7,050 bases of DNA. Source: Bdellovibrio sp. Its GTDB lineage: Bacteria; Bdellovibrionota; Bdellovibrionia; Bdellovibrionales; Bdellovibrionaceae. The notes below the pieces were generated by a model. The model did not search any database, was not told the origin of the DNA, and saw only the letters and a list, made by a program, of their open reading frames with translations. How positions within the stretch are numbered: position 1 is the stretch's first letter; each line of letters begins with the position of its first letter. Made by a program: the position numbers and the translations under genes. The stretch covers positions 1-7,050 of the forward strand of contig JAGIAF010000183.1 in the NCBI GenBank assembly GCA_017745015.1, written 5' to 3'. This document shows positions 1 through 4,856 of the stretch, piece by piece.

Positions 1-151
1 CTTCTGGGTCATGCTCCACCCACCCTGGTTTCGGGTAAATTTGCTTGAACGTTTCGCGAGCTTCGGAGACAAGACCTCCGGCTTGATTGATAATGCAAAC
101 TCGGGAGCTGGTTGTCCCTTGGTCGATGGCCATGATAAAAGAAGAAGACAT
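1..151 (-). CDS. glpK: Glycerol kinase, N-terminal part (cut by window start)
   Basis: Glycerol kinase phosphorylates glycerol with ATP to sn-glycerol 3-phosphate in the cytoplasm. Only the first 50 codons lie in the window; the gene runs off its left edge. Reading the minus strand from the ATG at 151-149, the protein has the FGGY-kinase phosphate-binding loop DQGTTSSR at residues 10-17 and the glycerol kinase signature PKPGWVEHDP at residues 40-49, both close to what is known from E. coli GlpK. The start is supported by an SD-like AGGTGAG at 161-155, three bases upstream. A second in-frame ATG at residue 7 has no SD. The gene is divergent from the acyltransferase at 214 with only 62 bp between them, so both promoters must be in or near that gap; I could not pick out convincing -35/-10 boxes there. 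The identification is secure for the family and very likely for GlpK itself. Confidence 0.93.
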   Translation of the reverse strand, partial: MSSSFIMAIDQGTTSSRVCIINQAGGLVSEARETFKQIYPKPGWVEHDPE

Positions 152-213
152 AAACTCACCTTTTTGCTTGCCCGCCAAAGCTCAAGCGACGGCAGGGGGA
201 TGACTTAAATATC

Positions 214-984
214 ATGATGAATTTCCTGCAGAAACCCAACGAAAAAATATTCGGATTAAAGAACCTCGACAGGGACACATTGATCTATCGAGTTCTTCCC
301 CGTTTTCTGTTGGAAATCCTTCGCAAATACTTCCGCATGGAAGTCGAAGGTGCCGAGAAAATTCCTCGTCGTGGCGCCTGCATTATCGCTCCGAACCATT
401 CCGGTTATTCAGGCTTTGATGCCTTCTTGCTTGGCCACATTGTTCAGGAAGAAGGAAAGCGCGTCCCACGCGTCCTTACTCACCACTTTTGGTTTCTAAC
501 TGAAACCACAGCAATTCCTGCTCACAAAATGGGTTTCACTGAAGCGACTTATGAAAACGGCATCAACGCTTTAAAGAAAGGCAATGCCATCGTTCTTTTC
601 CCCGAGGGCGAGCAAGGCAATTTCAAACCGACGACAGAACGCTATCAGTTGCAAGAATTCAAACGCGGTTTCGTACGCATGGCCCTTGAAACTCAATGCC
701 CTATCGTTCCGGTTGTGATCTTGGGTGCGGAAGAAACTCATATCAATTTGAAGAAATTGAAGTTCACGAAGTTCTTGAAGGGCTCGGTCATTCCGTTGCC
801 ACTGAACGTATTGCCACTTCCTGCGAAATGGCGCATTCGTTTCTTGGATCCAATTCACTTGCCGTATAAGCCCAGCGCCGTTGATGATGCAGATCTCGTT
901 CATGAGATCGCTCAAGATATTCAAGAGCGCATGCAAGCCGCTGTTGAAGAAGAAATCAACAAACGCGGCAATCCGTTTTTATAG
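214..984 (+). CDS. PlsC-like lysophospholipid/glycerolipid acyltransferase
   Basis: A 256-residue protein of the lysophospholipid acyltransferase superfamily, which moves acyl chains onto glycerolipid or other acceptors at the inner membrane. The catalytic histidine block is NHSGYSGFD at residues 61-69, so His62 and Asp69 are six residues apart instead of the four in classical PlsC (HX4D). This spacing fits, from memory, the MGAT-like bacterial branch with an NHSGxxxFD block. The second block FPEGEQG is at 129-135, followed by a Lys138...Phe149-Lys-Arg-Gly-Phe stretch and IVPVVILGAEE at 164-174, also typical of that branch. No clear signal peptide is seen; residues 24-40 are hydrophobic with basic residues, fitting peripheral membrane binding. 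Two ATGs open the frame. The only SD-like stretch (AGGGGGA, 194-200) is 13 bases from the first, which is long, but no other upstream start codon is in frame. Acyl donor and acceptor cannot be told from sequence. The neighbouring glycerol kinase is compatible with lipid synthesis but proves nothing. Confidence 0.85.
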   Translation: MMNFLQKPNEKIFGLKNLDRDTLIYRVLPRFLLEILRKYFRMEVEGAEKIPRRGACIIAPNHSGYSGFDAFLLGHIVQEEGKRVPRVLTHHFWFLTETTAIPAHKMGFTEATYENGINALKKGNAIVLFPEGEQGNFKPTTERYQLQEFKRGFVRMALETQCPIVPVVILGAEETHINLKKLKFTKFLKGSVIPLPLNVLPLPAKWRIRFLDPIHLPYKPSAVDDADLVHEIAQDIQERMQAAVEEEINKRGNPFL

Positions 985-1079
985 GCGTTGATTTTTTCAT
1001 TTTAACAAGGCGGAAGGAGGAGGCGCACTATTAGTACGTCGACGACGACCAACGAAGGTAAAATGAAAAAGGCAATGCC
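984..1079. repeat. Long dyad element filling a convergent intergenic gap
   Basis: The space between the stop codon of the acyltransferase (982-984) and that of the minus-strand pilin-like gene (1083-1081) is one dyad. The arms 984-1004 and 1059-1079 are inverted copies matching at 18 of 21 positions, and 993-1004 against 1059-1070 is a perfect 12-bp match (TTTTTCATTTTA). The interior has a tip hairpin (ACTA-T-TAGT, 1027-1035) extended by 1022-1025 against 1037-1040. A purine-rich side (1012-1021) faces 1041-1050. There, G-C pairs at every third position are separated by tandem A-G/G-A mismatches. Read on either strand, an arm with a T-run lies just past a stop codon, so it may end transcription from both sides. 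It could also be a dispersed repeat found elsewhere in the genome. The dyad is seen directly; its role is inferred. Confidence 0.8.
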
Positions 1080-1080
1080 G

Positions 1081-1281
1081 TTATTGTTTTGCTGGAGTCT
1101 TATTGGAGTCTGGGAGATCATCGCCTACTGTTTTCAGTAGCTCATGCCATTTCAAGGTCAAAACACCGGGGTCGTCAGCATTTCTACTGACTAACTGACT
1201 GACTAAAAGAGCTGCGAGCCCTACTGCGACGACCAGGAGGAGCACATACTCCACCACGATCTGACCACGGTTATTGTTCAT
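1081..1281 (-). CDS. Small type IV pilin-like / TadE-like membrane protein
   Basis: A 66-residue protein with a very short polar basic leader (MNNNRG), then QIVVEYVLLLVVAVGLAALL and a polar tail (residues 33-66). The Gly6-Gln7 junction, the Glu five residues after it and the unbroken hydrophobic stretch (about 8-30) match the class III signal that prepilin peptidases cut in Flp/Tad pilins and related pseudopilins. If so, the mature protein would be an N-terminally anchored inner-membrane or pilus-like subunit of about 60 residues. The gene starts 12 bp after the stop codon of the upstream 142-residue gene, and no SD is seen before its ATG, so translational coupling is likely. No pilus assembly gene is in the window, so a plain single-pass membrane protein remains possible. 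The stop codon directly abuts the dyad element at 984-1079. Confidence 0.72.
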   Translation of the reverse strand: MNNNRGQIVVEYVLLLVVAVGLAALLVSQLVSRNADDPGVLTLKWHELLKTVGDDLPDSNKTPAKQ

Positions 1282-1293
1282 ACTAGAATGATA

Positions 1294-1722
1294 TCACAGC
1301 TCCAAGGCTGCGCTAGCGCGAACTGGCTCTGCTGGACGCCAGTTTTCCATTGTGAGGCGCAAAGTATCGATCAAAAGATCCAATTTCTCATCTTCGATCG
1401 GTCCGCGAAGGCCCACGACCATGTCGTCATTCCATCTTTCGCACTCTAAAGGATGCTCATTTTTGGAGTTTTCAAAGGAAAGTTGGAAGCTGTCAGCTGT
1501 CGGGTAAATCATCACCAGGATGTTCGCGCCAGAGACTTTAGAAACTTCTTTTGCTTTTGCTACTTCTTTTGTCAGCTGTTGCTGAATCATGAAATAGATC
1601 TTCAAAGCCAAAGCTTCATGGAATTGTGCAAAGTAGATGCGAACGGGACCATCGAAGATGGCGCTATTAAAAGCAGGATTAAAATACTTCGACTGCATTA
1701 ATGTAGTGTACGACGACCTCAT
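1294..1722 (-). CDS. Conserved-looking hypothetical protein, 142 residues
   Basis: I do not recognise this protein. It has no signal peptide or convincing membrane segment. Residues 27-50 (from VRIYFAQFHEALALKIYFM) look amphipathic, residues 51-63 are rich in Lys/Glu, a beta-like stretch ANILVMIYP lies near 66-74, and the C-terminal third has an acidic helix-like part (108-128). This suggests a small soluble alpha/beta protein. The ATG at 1722-1720 is preceded by a G-rich SD-like GGGGGAAG about eight bases upstream; a second ATG at codon 9 has none. Continuous reading frame, sensible start and tight 12-bp spacing to the pilin-like gene support a real gene in a two-gene unit. hutI lies 97 bp upstream on the same strand with no strong terminator between (only an AT-rich imperfect palindrome near 1780-1806), so read-through from hutI is possible. 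Confidence 0.7.
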   Translation of the reverse strand: MRSSYTTLMQSKYFNPAFNSAIFDGPVRIYFAQFHEALALKIYFMIQQQLTKEVAKAKEVSKVSGANILVMIYPTADSFQLSFENSKNEHPLECERWNDDMVVGLRGPIEDEKLDLLIDTLRLTMENWRPAEPVRASAALEL

Positions 1723-1819
1723 CTTTTTGCTTCCCCCAAGCTACACCACAAGACTAGGAAGAAAAGGTGTCCTTATTCAAAGGAAATTTTAAGAATCTTA
1801 AATTTCATGACGCAGAATA

Positions 1820-3061
1820 TCATTCCAAGCTGTCAAAAACCTTTTTTCCTCGAGAGAAAACAGCCTTCTTAGGACGCTCCCCTACACCATAGAACAAGCA
1901 CTTCCAGTCCTGCTCAATGCACAAGATATCAGCACTCTTGCCGACTTCGATAGAGCCCACTTCTTTTTGCAAATTCAACGCGTGAGCCGCGCCCACAGTG
2001 TATCCTGCGATCACTTGAGGCAACGTCATCTTCATTTCCAATCGCGAAAGCAATCCCACAAGATTCAAATCTTGAGTCGGTGAAGTGCCGGGATTGAAGT
2101 CGGTCGCTAACGCCACTCGCGCTCCGGCCTCGATCAATTCTTTTGCGGGAGGATATTTCGTGCGCGTGTACAGGTCCGCCGTCGGAAGCATGACACATGT
2201 CACTTCCGATTTCGCCAAAGCCTTGATCTCTCGATCTGTGATTTGCAGCAAGTGATCACCGGAAAGAGCCCCGAGCTTCACTGCCAAATCACTGCCACCA
2301 CTTAAAGACATTTGATCGGCATGAATCAGAATTTCAAAGCCCATCTCTTGAGCTTTGCGCAGATATCTTTCTGAAGCTTCCGCAGAGAAAAATCCTTTTT
2401 CAATGAACACGTCCACACGACGTGCCAATTTTTTCTTTTTTACGACCGGTAAAACTTCATCAGCCAAAAACTCTAAGTAGCTTTCATATGTTTTATATTC
2501 AGGAGGAAGAGCATGAGCCCCCAAGAACGTCGCGACAGTGCGCGCGCCTTGAAGGTCCTTCACCGCCTGCAGAACTTTCAACTCATCTTTAAGATTAAGA
2601 GCGTAACCAGATTTAACTTCTACGGTGGTTACACCCTGAGAAATAAAATGATTCAAACGATCTTGCCCCGTCGCCGCCAACTCTTTGACTGAAGCCTTCC
2701 GCGTGTGGCGCATCGTCGACAAAATCCCGCCACCTTTCGCAGCGATCTCTTGATAACTCACTCCCTGATTACGCATCTCAAATTCCGCGGCACGATCCCC
2801 AGCAAAAACCAAGTGCGTATGGCACTCCACGAACCCAGGCAAAACAGTTTTGCCCTTCATATCAATCTCTTTAACATTCTTCTTCGCCAGCGCCTTCGGC
2901 ACTTTACCAGTAGGCCCCACCCACTGAATCATGCCTTTATCAAAAAGAACCGCCTGCTTCTCAAGAACCCCAAGATCCTCTTCCAAAACCCGACGCCCCT
3001 CTTTGCGAGCAGCACCTTCCAACGTCAACAATGTAGAAATATTTTTGAGCAATGTAGCCAT
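1820..3061 (-). CDS. hutI: Imidazolonepropionase
   Basis: Imidazolonepropionase (imidazolone-5-propionate hydrolase) opens the imidazolone ring to give N-formimino-L-glutamate, the third step of histidine degradation, in the cytoplasm. The 413-residue length is normal for the family. It is an amidohydrolase with metal ligands visible in order: His81 and His83 in PGFVECHTHLVFAGDR, His247 in HADQ, and Asp321 in ATDFNPGTSP. KSGY (150-153) and GDHL (His270) are further family motifs. I chose the ATG at 3061-3059, which gives the usual N-terminus. The frame stays open to a TTG at 3160, adding 33 residues with a hydrophobic stretch; this is unlikely for a cytoplasmic enzyme, though an SD-like GGTGA precedes that TTG. 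The chosen ATG lacks an obvious SD. No hutH, hutU or hutG is adjacent, so the pathway must be dispersed or partial. It lies downstream of hsp20 but is separated from it by a strong terminator region. Confidence 0.95.
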   Translation of the reverse strand: MATLLKNISTLLTLEGAARKEGRRVLEEDLGVLEKQAVLFDKGMIQWVGPTGKVPKALAKKNVKEIDMKGKTVLPGFVECHTHLVFAGDRAAEFEMRNQGVSYQEIAAKGGGILSTMRHTRKASVKELAATGQDRLNHFISQGVTTVEVKSGYALNLKDELKVLQAVKDLQGARTVATFLGAHALPPEYKTYESYLEFLADEVLPVVKKKKLARRVDVFIEKGFFSAEASERYLRKAQEMGFEILIHADQMSLSGGSDLAVKLGALSGDHLLQITDREIKALAKSEVTCVMLPTADLYTRTKYPPAKELIEAGARVALATDFNPGTSPTQDLNLVGLLSRLEMKMTLPQVIAGYTVGAAHALNLQKEVGSIEVGKSADILCIEQDWKCLFYGVGERPKKAVFSRGKKVFDSLE

Positions 3062-3176
3062 AACGCCATCTAACCACACAGCCCACGTCAAGACAACCGC
3101 CCAAAGCCCCCAACGCGATACTGAAATGATCGAGAAACATCTGAGTTCAAAATCTCCCAATGAAAATTCACCATTT
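3062..3176 (-). other. hutI upstream leader, no clear signal
   Basis: This stretch upstream of hutI should hold its promoter, because terminators separate it from hsp20. I see no convincing -35/-10 pair. The best minus-strand candidate is TTGTCT (3092-3087), 17 bp, then TTAGAT (3069-3064), with three of six matches in each box. If real, transcription would begin almost at the hutI ATG. The open frame reaching back to the TTG at 3160 is probably chance. Confidence 0.3.
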
Positions 3177-3196
3177 AAAAACCCACACGACGTGGG
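3177..3196 (-). terminator. Intrinsic terminator, minus strand, at left edge of the inverted repeat
   Basis: Read on the minus strand, CCCAC (3196-3192) pairs with GTGGG (3186-3182) around a five-base loop and is followed at once by five T (3181-3177). This is a compact textbook terminator oriented to stop transcripts from hsp20 before hutI. Its GGG/CCC overlaps the outer end of the left arm of the large inverted repeat. Confidence 0.7.
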
Positions 3197-3383
3197 GCTC
3201 CTTCCCTTTAAAAAAAGTGCCTAGGCTGGCCCGCGTGCGAGTTCCGCAGGAACAAGTTTTAAGGAAGGAGAAAACAACAACATCGAGCCGATCGGCTCAT
3301 AAACAAAAGGGAGAAAACACGAGCGAGGACTGTCCGAGCTAAGCGGGCCAGCCTAGGCACTTTTTTTTAAAGGGAAGGAGCCC
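3195..3383. repeat. Large inverted repeat, 40-bp arms around a 108-nt core
   Basis: The left arm 3195-3234 and right arm 3343-3383 are inverted copies that match along 40 bp, the only difference being one extra T in the right arm (eight T at 3361-3368 against seven A at 3210-3216). Each arm holds the 8-bp palindrome GCCTAGGC and an outer block GGGAAGGAGCCC or its complement. On both strands the inner 18-bp GC-rich stem (3217-3234 with 3343-3360) is followed by a run of seven or eight T, so each strand carries a terminator-shaped end. No open frame of any merit fills the core. No target-site duplication is evident at the edges. It may be a small non-autonomous mobile repeat (MITE-like), a paired terminator or a structured RNA; the sequence alone does not decide. 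Confidence 0.92.
3217..3368 (+). ncRNA. Candidate structured RNA formed by the core of the inverted repeat
   Basis: As RNA, the 18-bp closing stem (3217-3234/3343-3360) would enclose three hairpins joined by A/G-rich linkers. The first is GTTCC-GCA-GGAAC at 3241-3253. The second is the perfect palindrome GAGCCGATCGGCTC at 3285-3298. The third is at 3322-3340, with GGAC/GTCC on top of AGC/GCT and a tandem G-A mismatch between. Eight T follow the closing stem on this strand; on the other strand seven T follow the equivalent stem, so the direction is uncertain. The linkers contain GGAAGGAG (3263-3270) and GGGAG, which look like SD or GGA protein-binding sites. No promoter was found just upstream on the plus strand, so minus-strand read-through from hsp20 may be the more likely source. 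I match it to no known RNA family. Confidence 0.3.
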
Positions 3384-3407
3384 GGCCGAGAGCTTCGACC
3401 GGGGTTT
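3381..3407. terminator. Hairpin at right edge of the inverted repeat, just after the hsp20 stop
   Basis: CCCGGCCGA (3381-3389) pairs with TCGACCGGG (3395-3403) with one imperfect pair, which is a G-U wobble in the minus-strand RNA. On the plus strand it is followed by GTTTCC, a weak T-run. On the minus strand it begins eight bases after the hsp20 stop codon but has no immediate T-run, so there it may mainly protect the hsp20 mRNA end or act with the terminators beyond it. Confidence 0.5.
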
Positions 3408-3411
3408 CCTA

Positions 3412-3846
3412 TTATTGAACTTTGATAGATCGAGCTTTTGAAACTTCCGCTTTTGGAAGGGTCATTTGCAGAACGCCATCTTTGTATGCGGCTTCGATTT
3501 TATCGGCCGCAACTTGATGAGGCAGACTGAAAGAGCGTTGGAATTTACCCCAAGTTCTTTCAGAGTGCTTTTTATCTCCTTGTTCTTGAACGCGCTCACC
3601 AGAAATGGTCAGAACGTTGTCAGACATTTCGATCTTAATGTCTTCTTTTTTGAAGCCAGGCAGATCGGCAGAGACAAGATAAGCATTTTCTTTTTCTTCG
3701 ATATCTACTGATGGCGAAAACTCCGCCATCGAGCGAGTTGCAGGAGTCAAACCGCGATCGAATTGATTCCAAAAATCTTCAAATTGACTGAAGATATCTG
3801 ATGATGGAACACGACGAGCACTCCAAGGTGATAATGAACGAGACAT
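3412..3846 (-). CDS. hsp20: Small heat shock protein (Hsp20/alpha-crystallin family)
   Basis: A 144-residue ATP-independent chaperone that binds unfolding proteins in the cytoplasm and holds them for refolding by other chaperones, normally as a large oligomer. After a variable N-terminal arm (1-43, with aromatic residues in FSQFEDFWNQF) comes the alpha-crystallin domain, about 44-133. It shows DLPGFKKEDI (61-70), LTISGER (79-85), FQRSFSLP (102-109) and the YKDGVLQMTLPK beta strand (121-132). The C-terminal I-x-I/V anchor is IKV at 141-143. Length is normal for bacterial Hsp20. The ATG at 3846-3844 has an almost perfect SD, AAGGAGGA (3858-3851), four bases upstream. The gene appears to be a single transcription unit: the gpmA terminator lies upstream and several hairpins follow. 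A consensus-like promoter with an overlapping dyad (3903-3941) and a possible SD-masking hairpin in the leader suggest regulation, as expected for a stress chaperone. Confidence 0.95.
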   Translation of the reverse strand: MSRSLSPWSARRVPSSDIFSQFEDFWNQFDRGLTPATRSMAEFSPSVDIEEKENAYLVSADLPGFKKEDIKIEMSDNVLTISGERVQEQGDKKHSERTWGKFQRSFSLPHQVAADKIEAAYKDGVLQMTLPKAEVSKARSIKVQ

Positions 3847-3872
3847 ATAATCCTCCTTAATACATAGATTAT
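3847..3872 (-). promoter_or_regulatory. hsp20 SD and possible thermosensitive leader hairpin
   Basis: In the minus-strand mRNA, AUAAUC (3872-3867) can pair with GAUUAU (3852-3847) directly before the start codon, closing a 14-base loop that holds most of the SD AAGGAGGA (3858-3851). Further up, UCCUC (3887-3883) can instead pair with GAGGA inside the SD (3855-3851). Such weak A-U-rich masking is the logic of RNA thermometers, common before bacterial small heat shock genes. The pairings are visible; the temperature role is inferred. Confidence 0.4.
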
Positions 3873-3902
3873 GTTTTAAATCGAGGAAGCTTCCGGATCA
3901 CT

Positions 3903-3941
3903 TCTCATAATTAACTATGAGACGGTTTTTAGAGCTGTCAA
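3903..3941 (-). promoter_or_regulatory. Probable hsp20 promoter with overlapping dyad operator
   Basis: On the minus strand a perfect -35 TTGACA (3941-3936) is followed after 16 bp by CATAGT (3919-3914, four of six matches to the -10 consensus). Transcription would start near 3907, leaving a leader of about 60 nt before hsp20. The inverted repeat TCTCATA-N6-TATGAGA (3903-3922) covers the -10 box and start point, where a repressor would block polymerase. It does not resemble the CIRCE/HrcA site, and no sigma-32 type boxes were seen. Confidence 0.55.
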
Positions 3942-3960
3942 GGCGAGCAAAATTTAAATA

Positions 3961-3990
3961 TAAAAAAGCCCCGGAATTTGGTCCGAGGCT
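3961..3990 (-). terminator. Intrinsic terminator of gpmA
   Basis: Thirty-five bases past the gpmA stop, the minus strand has AGCCTCGGA (3990-3982) pairing with TCCGGGGCT (3975-3967) around a six-base loop, with one G-U pair, followed by a run of T (3967-3962). It should separate gpmA from hsp20. Confidence 0.88.
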
Positions 3991-4024
3991 CTTTGATTTC
4001 ATACAGTTACTATGTGGATGAAAA

Positions 4025-4771
4025 CTATTTAGCTTTGCCTTGATTTGCGACAGCTTCGATCGCTGCTTTGACTTCATCCGCATCGCCGATGAATTCTTTT
4101 TTAATCACTTTAAGATCTTTATCAAGTTCGTACATCATTGGGATCCCAGTTGGCATGTTCACGCCCATGATTTCATCCGGAGTCATATTTTCAAGATGTT
4201 GCATCAATGCACGCAAGCTGTTGCCGTGAGCTACGATCAACACGTTCTCGCCCGCTTTGATTTTTGGAGCGATGGTGCTATTCCACAGCGGCAAGAATCT
4301 TGCGACCGTTTCCTTTAGAGACTCCGTGCTAGGCAAAAGTTTGGGGTCCACATGTTTGTAACGAGGATCATGACTTGGGTGACGAGGGTCACTCGTCTCC
4401 ATCGCGGGAGGCATGACATCGTAAGAACGACGCCAGATTTTCACTTGGTCTTCGCCGTGGCGAGCCGCAGTCTCAGACTTGTTCAAACCTTGAAGGGCTC
4501 CGTAGTGTCTTTCGTTTAAACGCCAGTCTTTGTGGACTGGAAGCCACACCTGATCGATCTCATCGAGTACGAAATTCAGAGTTTTAATCGCTCTTTTCAG
4601 AACGCTTGTATAAGCCACGTCAAATTTGAAGCCTCTTTCATTAAGAGATTTGCCTCCTTTTATAGCTTCCGCTCGACCTTTTTCAGAAAGATCTACGTCC
4701 TGCCAACCAGTAAAGCGATTCTCTTGATTCCAAACACTCTCACCGTGTCTAATTAACACCAACTTATACAC
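4025..4771 (-). CDS. gpmA: 2,3-bisphosphoglycerate-dependent phosphoglycerate mutase
   Basis: Interconverts 3-phosphoglycerate and 2-phosphoglycerate in glycolysis and gluconeogenesis, through a phosphohistidine primed by 2,3-bisphosphoglycerate. The 248-residue protein belongs to the histidine phosphatase superfamily. It has LIRHGESVWN at 6-15 with the phospho-acceptor His9, FTGWQDVDLSEKG (20-32), Arg60, LNERHYGALQGLNKSE (85-100) with Glu87 as likely acid/base, and the second catalytic histidine His182 in AHGNSLRAL. The long insertion with RRSYDVMPP (114-122) and length near 250 place it with GpmA rather than with short phosphatases such as CobC. It starts at a GTG (4771-4769) preceded by AAGGAG (4784-4779) at seven bases; no upstream ATG fits better. 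It is divergent from sucA across 149 bp, with a plausible promoter at 4834-4807 and its own terminator. Confidence 0.96.
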   Translation of the reverse strand: MYKLVLIRHGESVWNQENRFTGWQDVDLSEKGRAEAIKGGKSLNERGFKFDVAYTSVLKRAIKTLNFVLDEIDQVWLPVHKDWRLNERHYGALQGLNKSETAARHGEDQVKIWRRSYDVMPPAMETSDPRHPSHDPRYKHVDPKLLPSTESLKETVARFLPLWNSTIAPKIKAGENVLIVAHGNSLRALMQHLENMTPDEIMGVNMPTGIPMMYELDKDLKVIKKEFIGDADEVKAAIEAVANQGKAK

Positions 4772-4806
4772 GTTTAAACTCCTTCAAATCCTTAAAAAAA
4801 AGAGCT

Positions 4807-4834
4807 ATCATGACAGGGCTTCCTTGAATATCAA
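4807..4834 (-). promoter_or_regulatory. Probable gpmA promoter
   Basis: Minus-strand TTGATA (4834-4829, five of six to the -35 consensus) and CATGAT (4812-4807, four of six to -10) are 16 bp apart, placing the start of transcription near 4800 and leaving a leader of about 30 nt that contains the SD. It is the best pair I found in the gap; the call rests on consensus match only. Confidence 0.4.
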
Positions 4835-4856
4835 AACTCTTGATTTTGCTGCGCAT

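Noticed and set aside
11..208. 65-codon open frame on the plus strand
   Set aside because: Antisense to the start of glpK, whose DQGTTSSR and PGWVEHDP motifs are clear on the other strand.
2705..3073. 122-codon plus-strand frame over the start of hutI
   Set aside because: Shadow of hutI, whose metal-binding motifs are in the minus-strand frame.
3062..3160. 33-residue N-terminal extension of HutI with a signal-like hydrophobic stretch
   Set aside because: Needs a TTG start, is not expected for a cytoplasmic enzyme, and the ATG at 3061 gives the normal family N-terminus.
3160..3342. 60-codon plus-strand frame running through the large inverted repeat
   Set aside because: Low-complexity Lys/Arg/Ser protein with no SD, crossing hairpins and repeat arms; a chance frame in a structured non-coding element.
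3217..3368. Known structured RNA (RNase P, tmRNA, SRP, 6S, or c-di-GMP riboswitch)
   Set aside because: Length, conserved cores and hairpin sequences do not match any of these as I know them.
3195..3383. Insertion sequence with transposase
   Set aside because: The interval between arms is only 108 nt and codes for nothing convincing; at most a non-autonomous element, and no target duplication is visible.
3859..3960. CIRCE or sigma-32 control of hsp20
   Set aside because: No TTAGCACTC-N9-GAGTGCTAA dyad and no CTTGAA/CCCCAT-type boxes are present.
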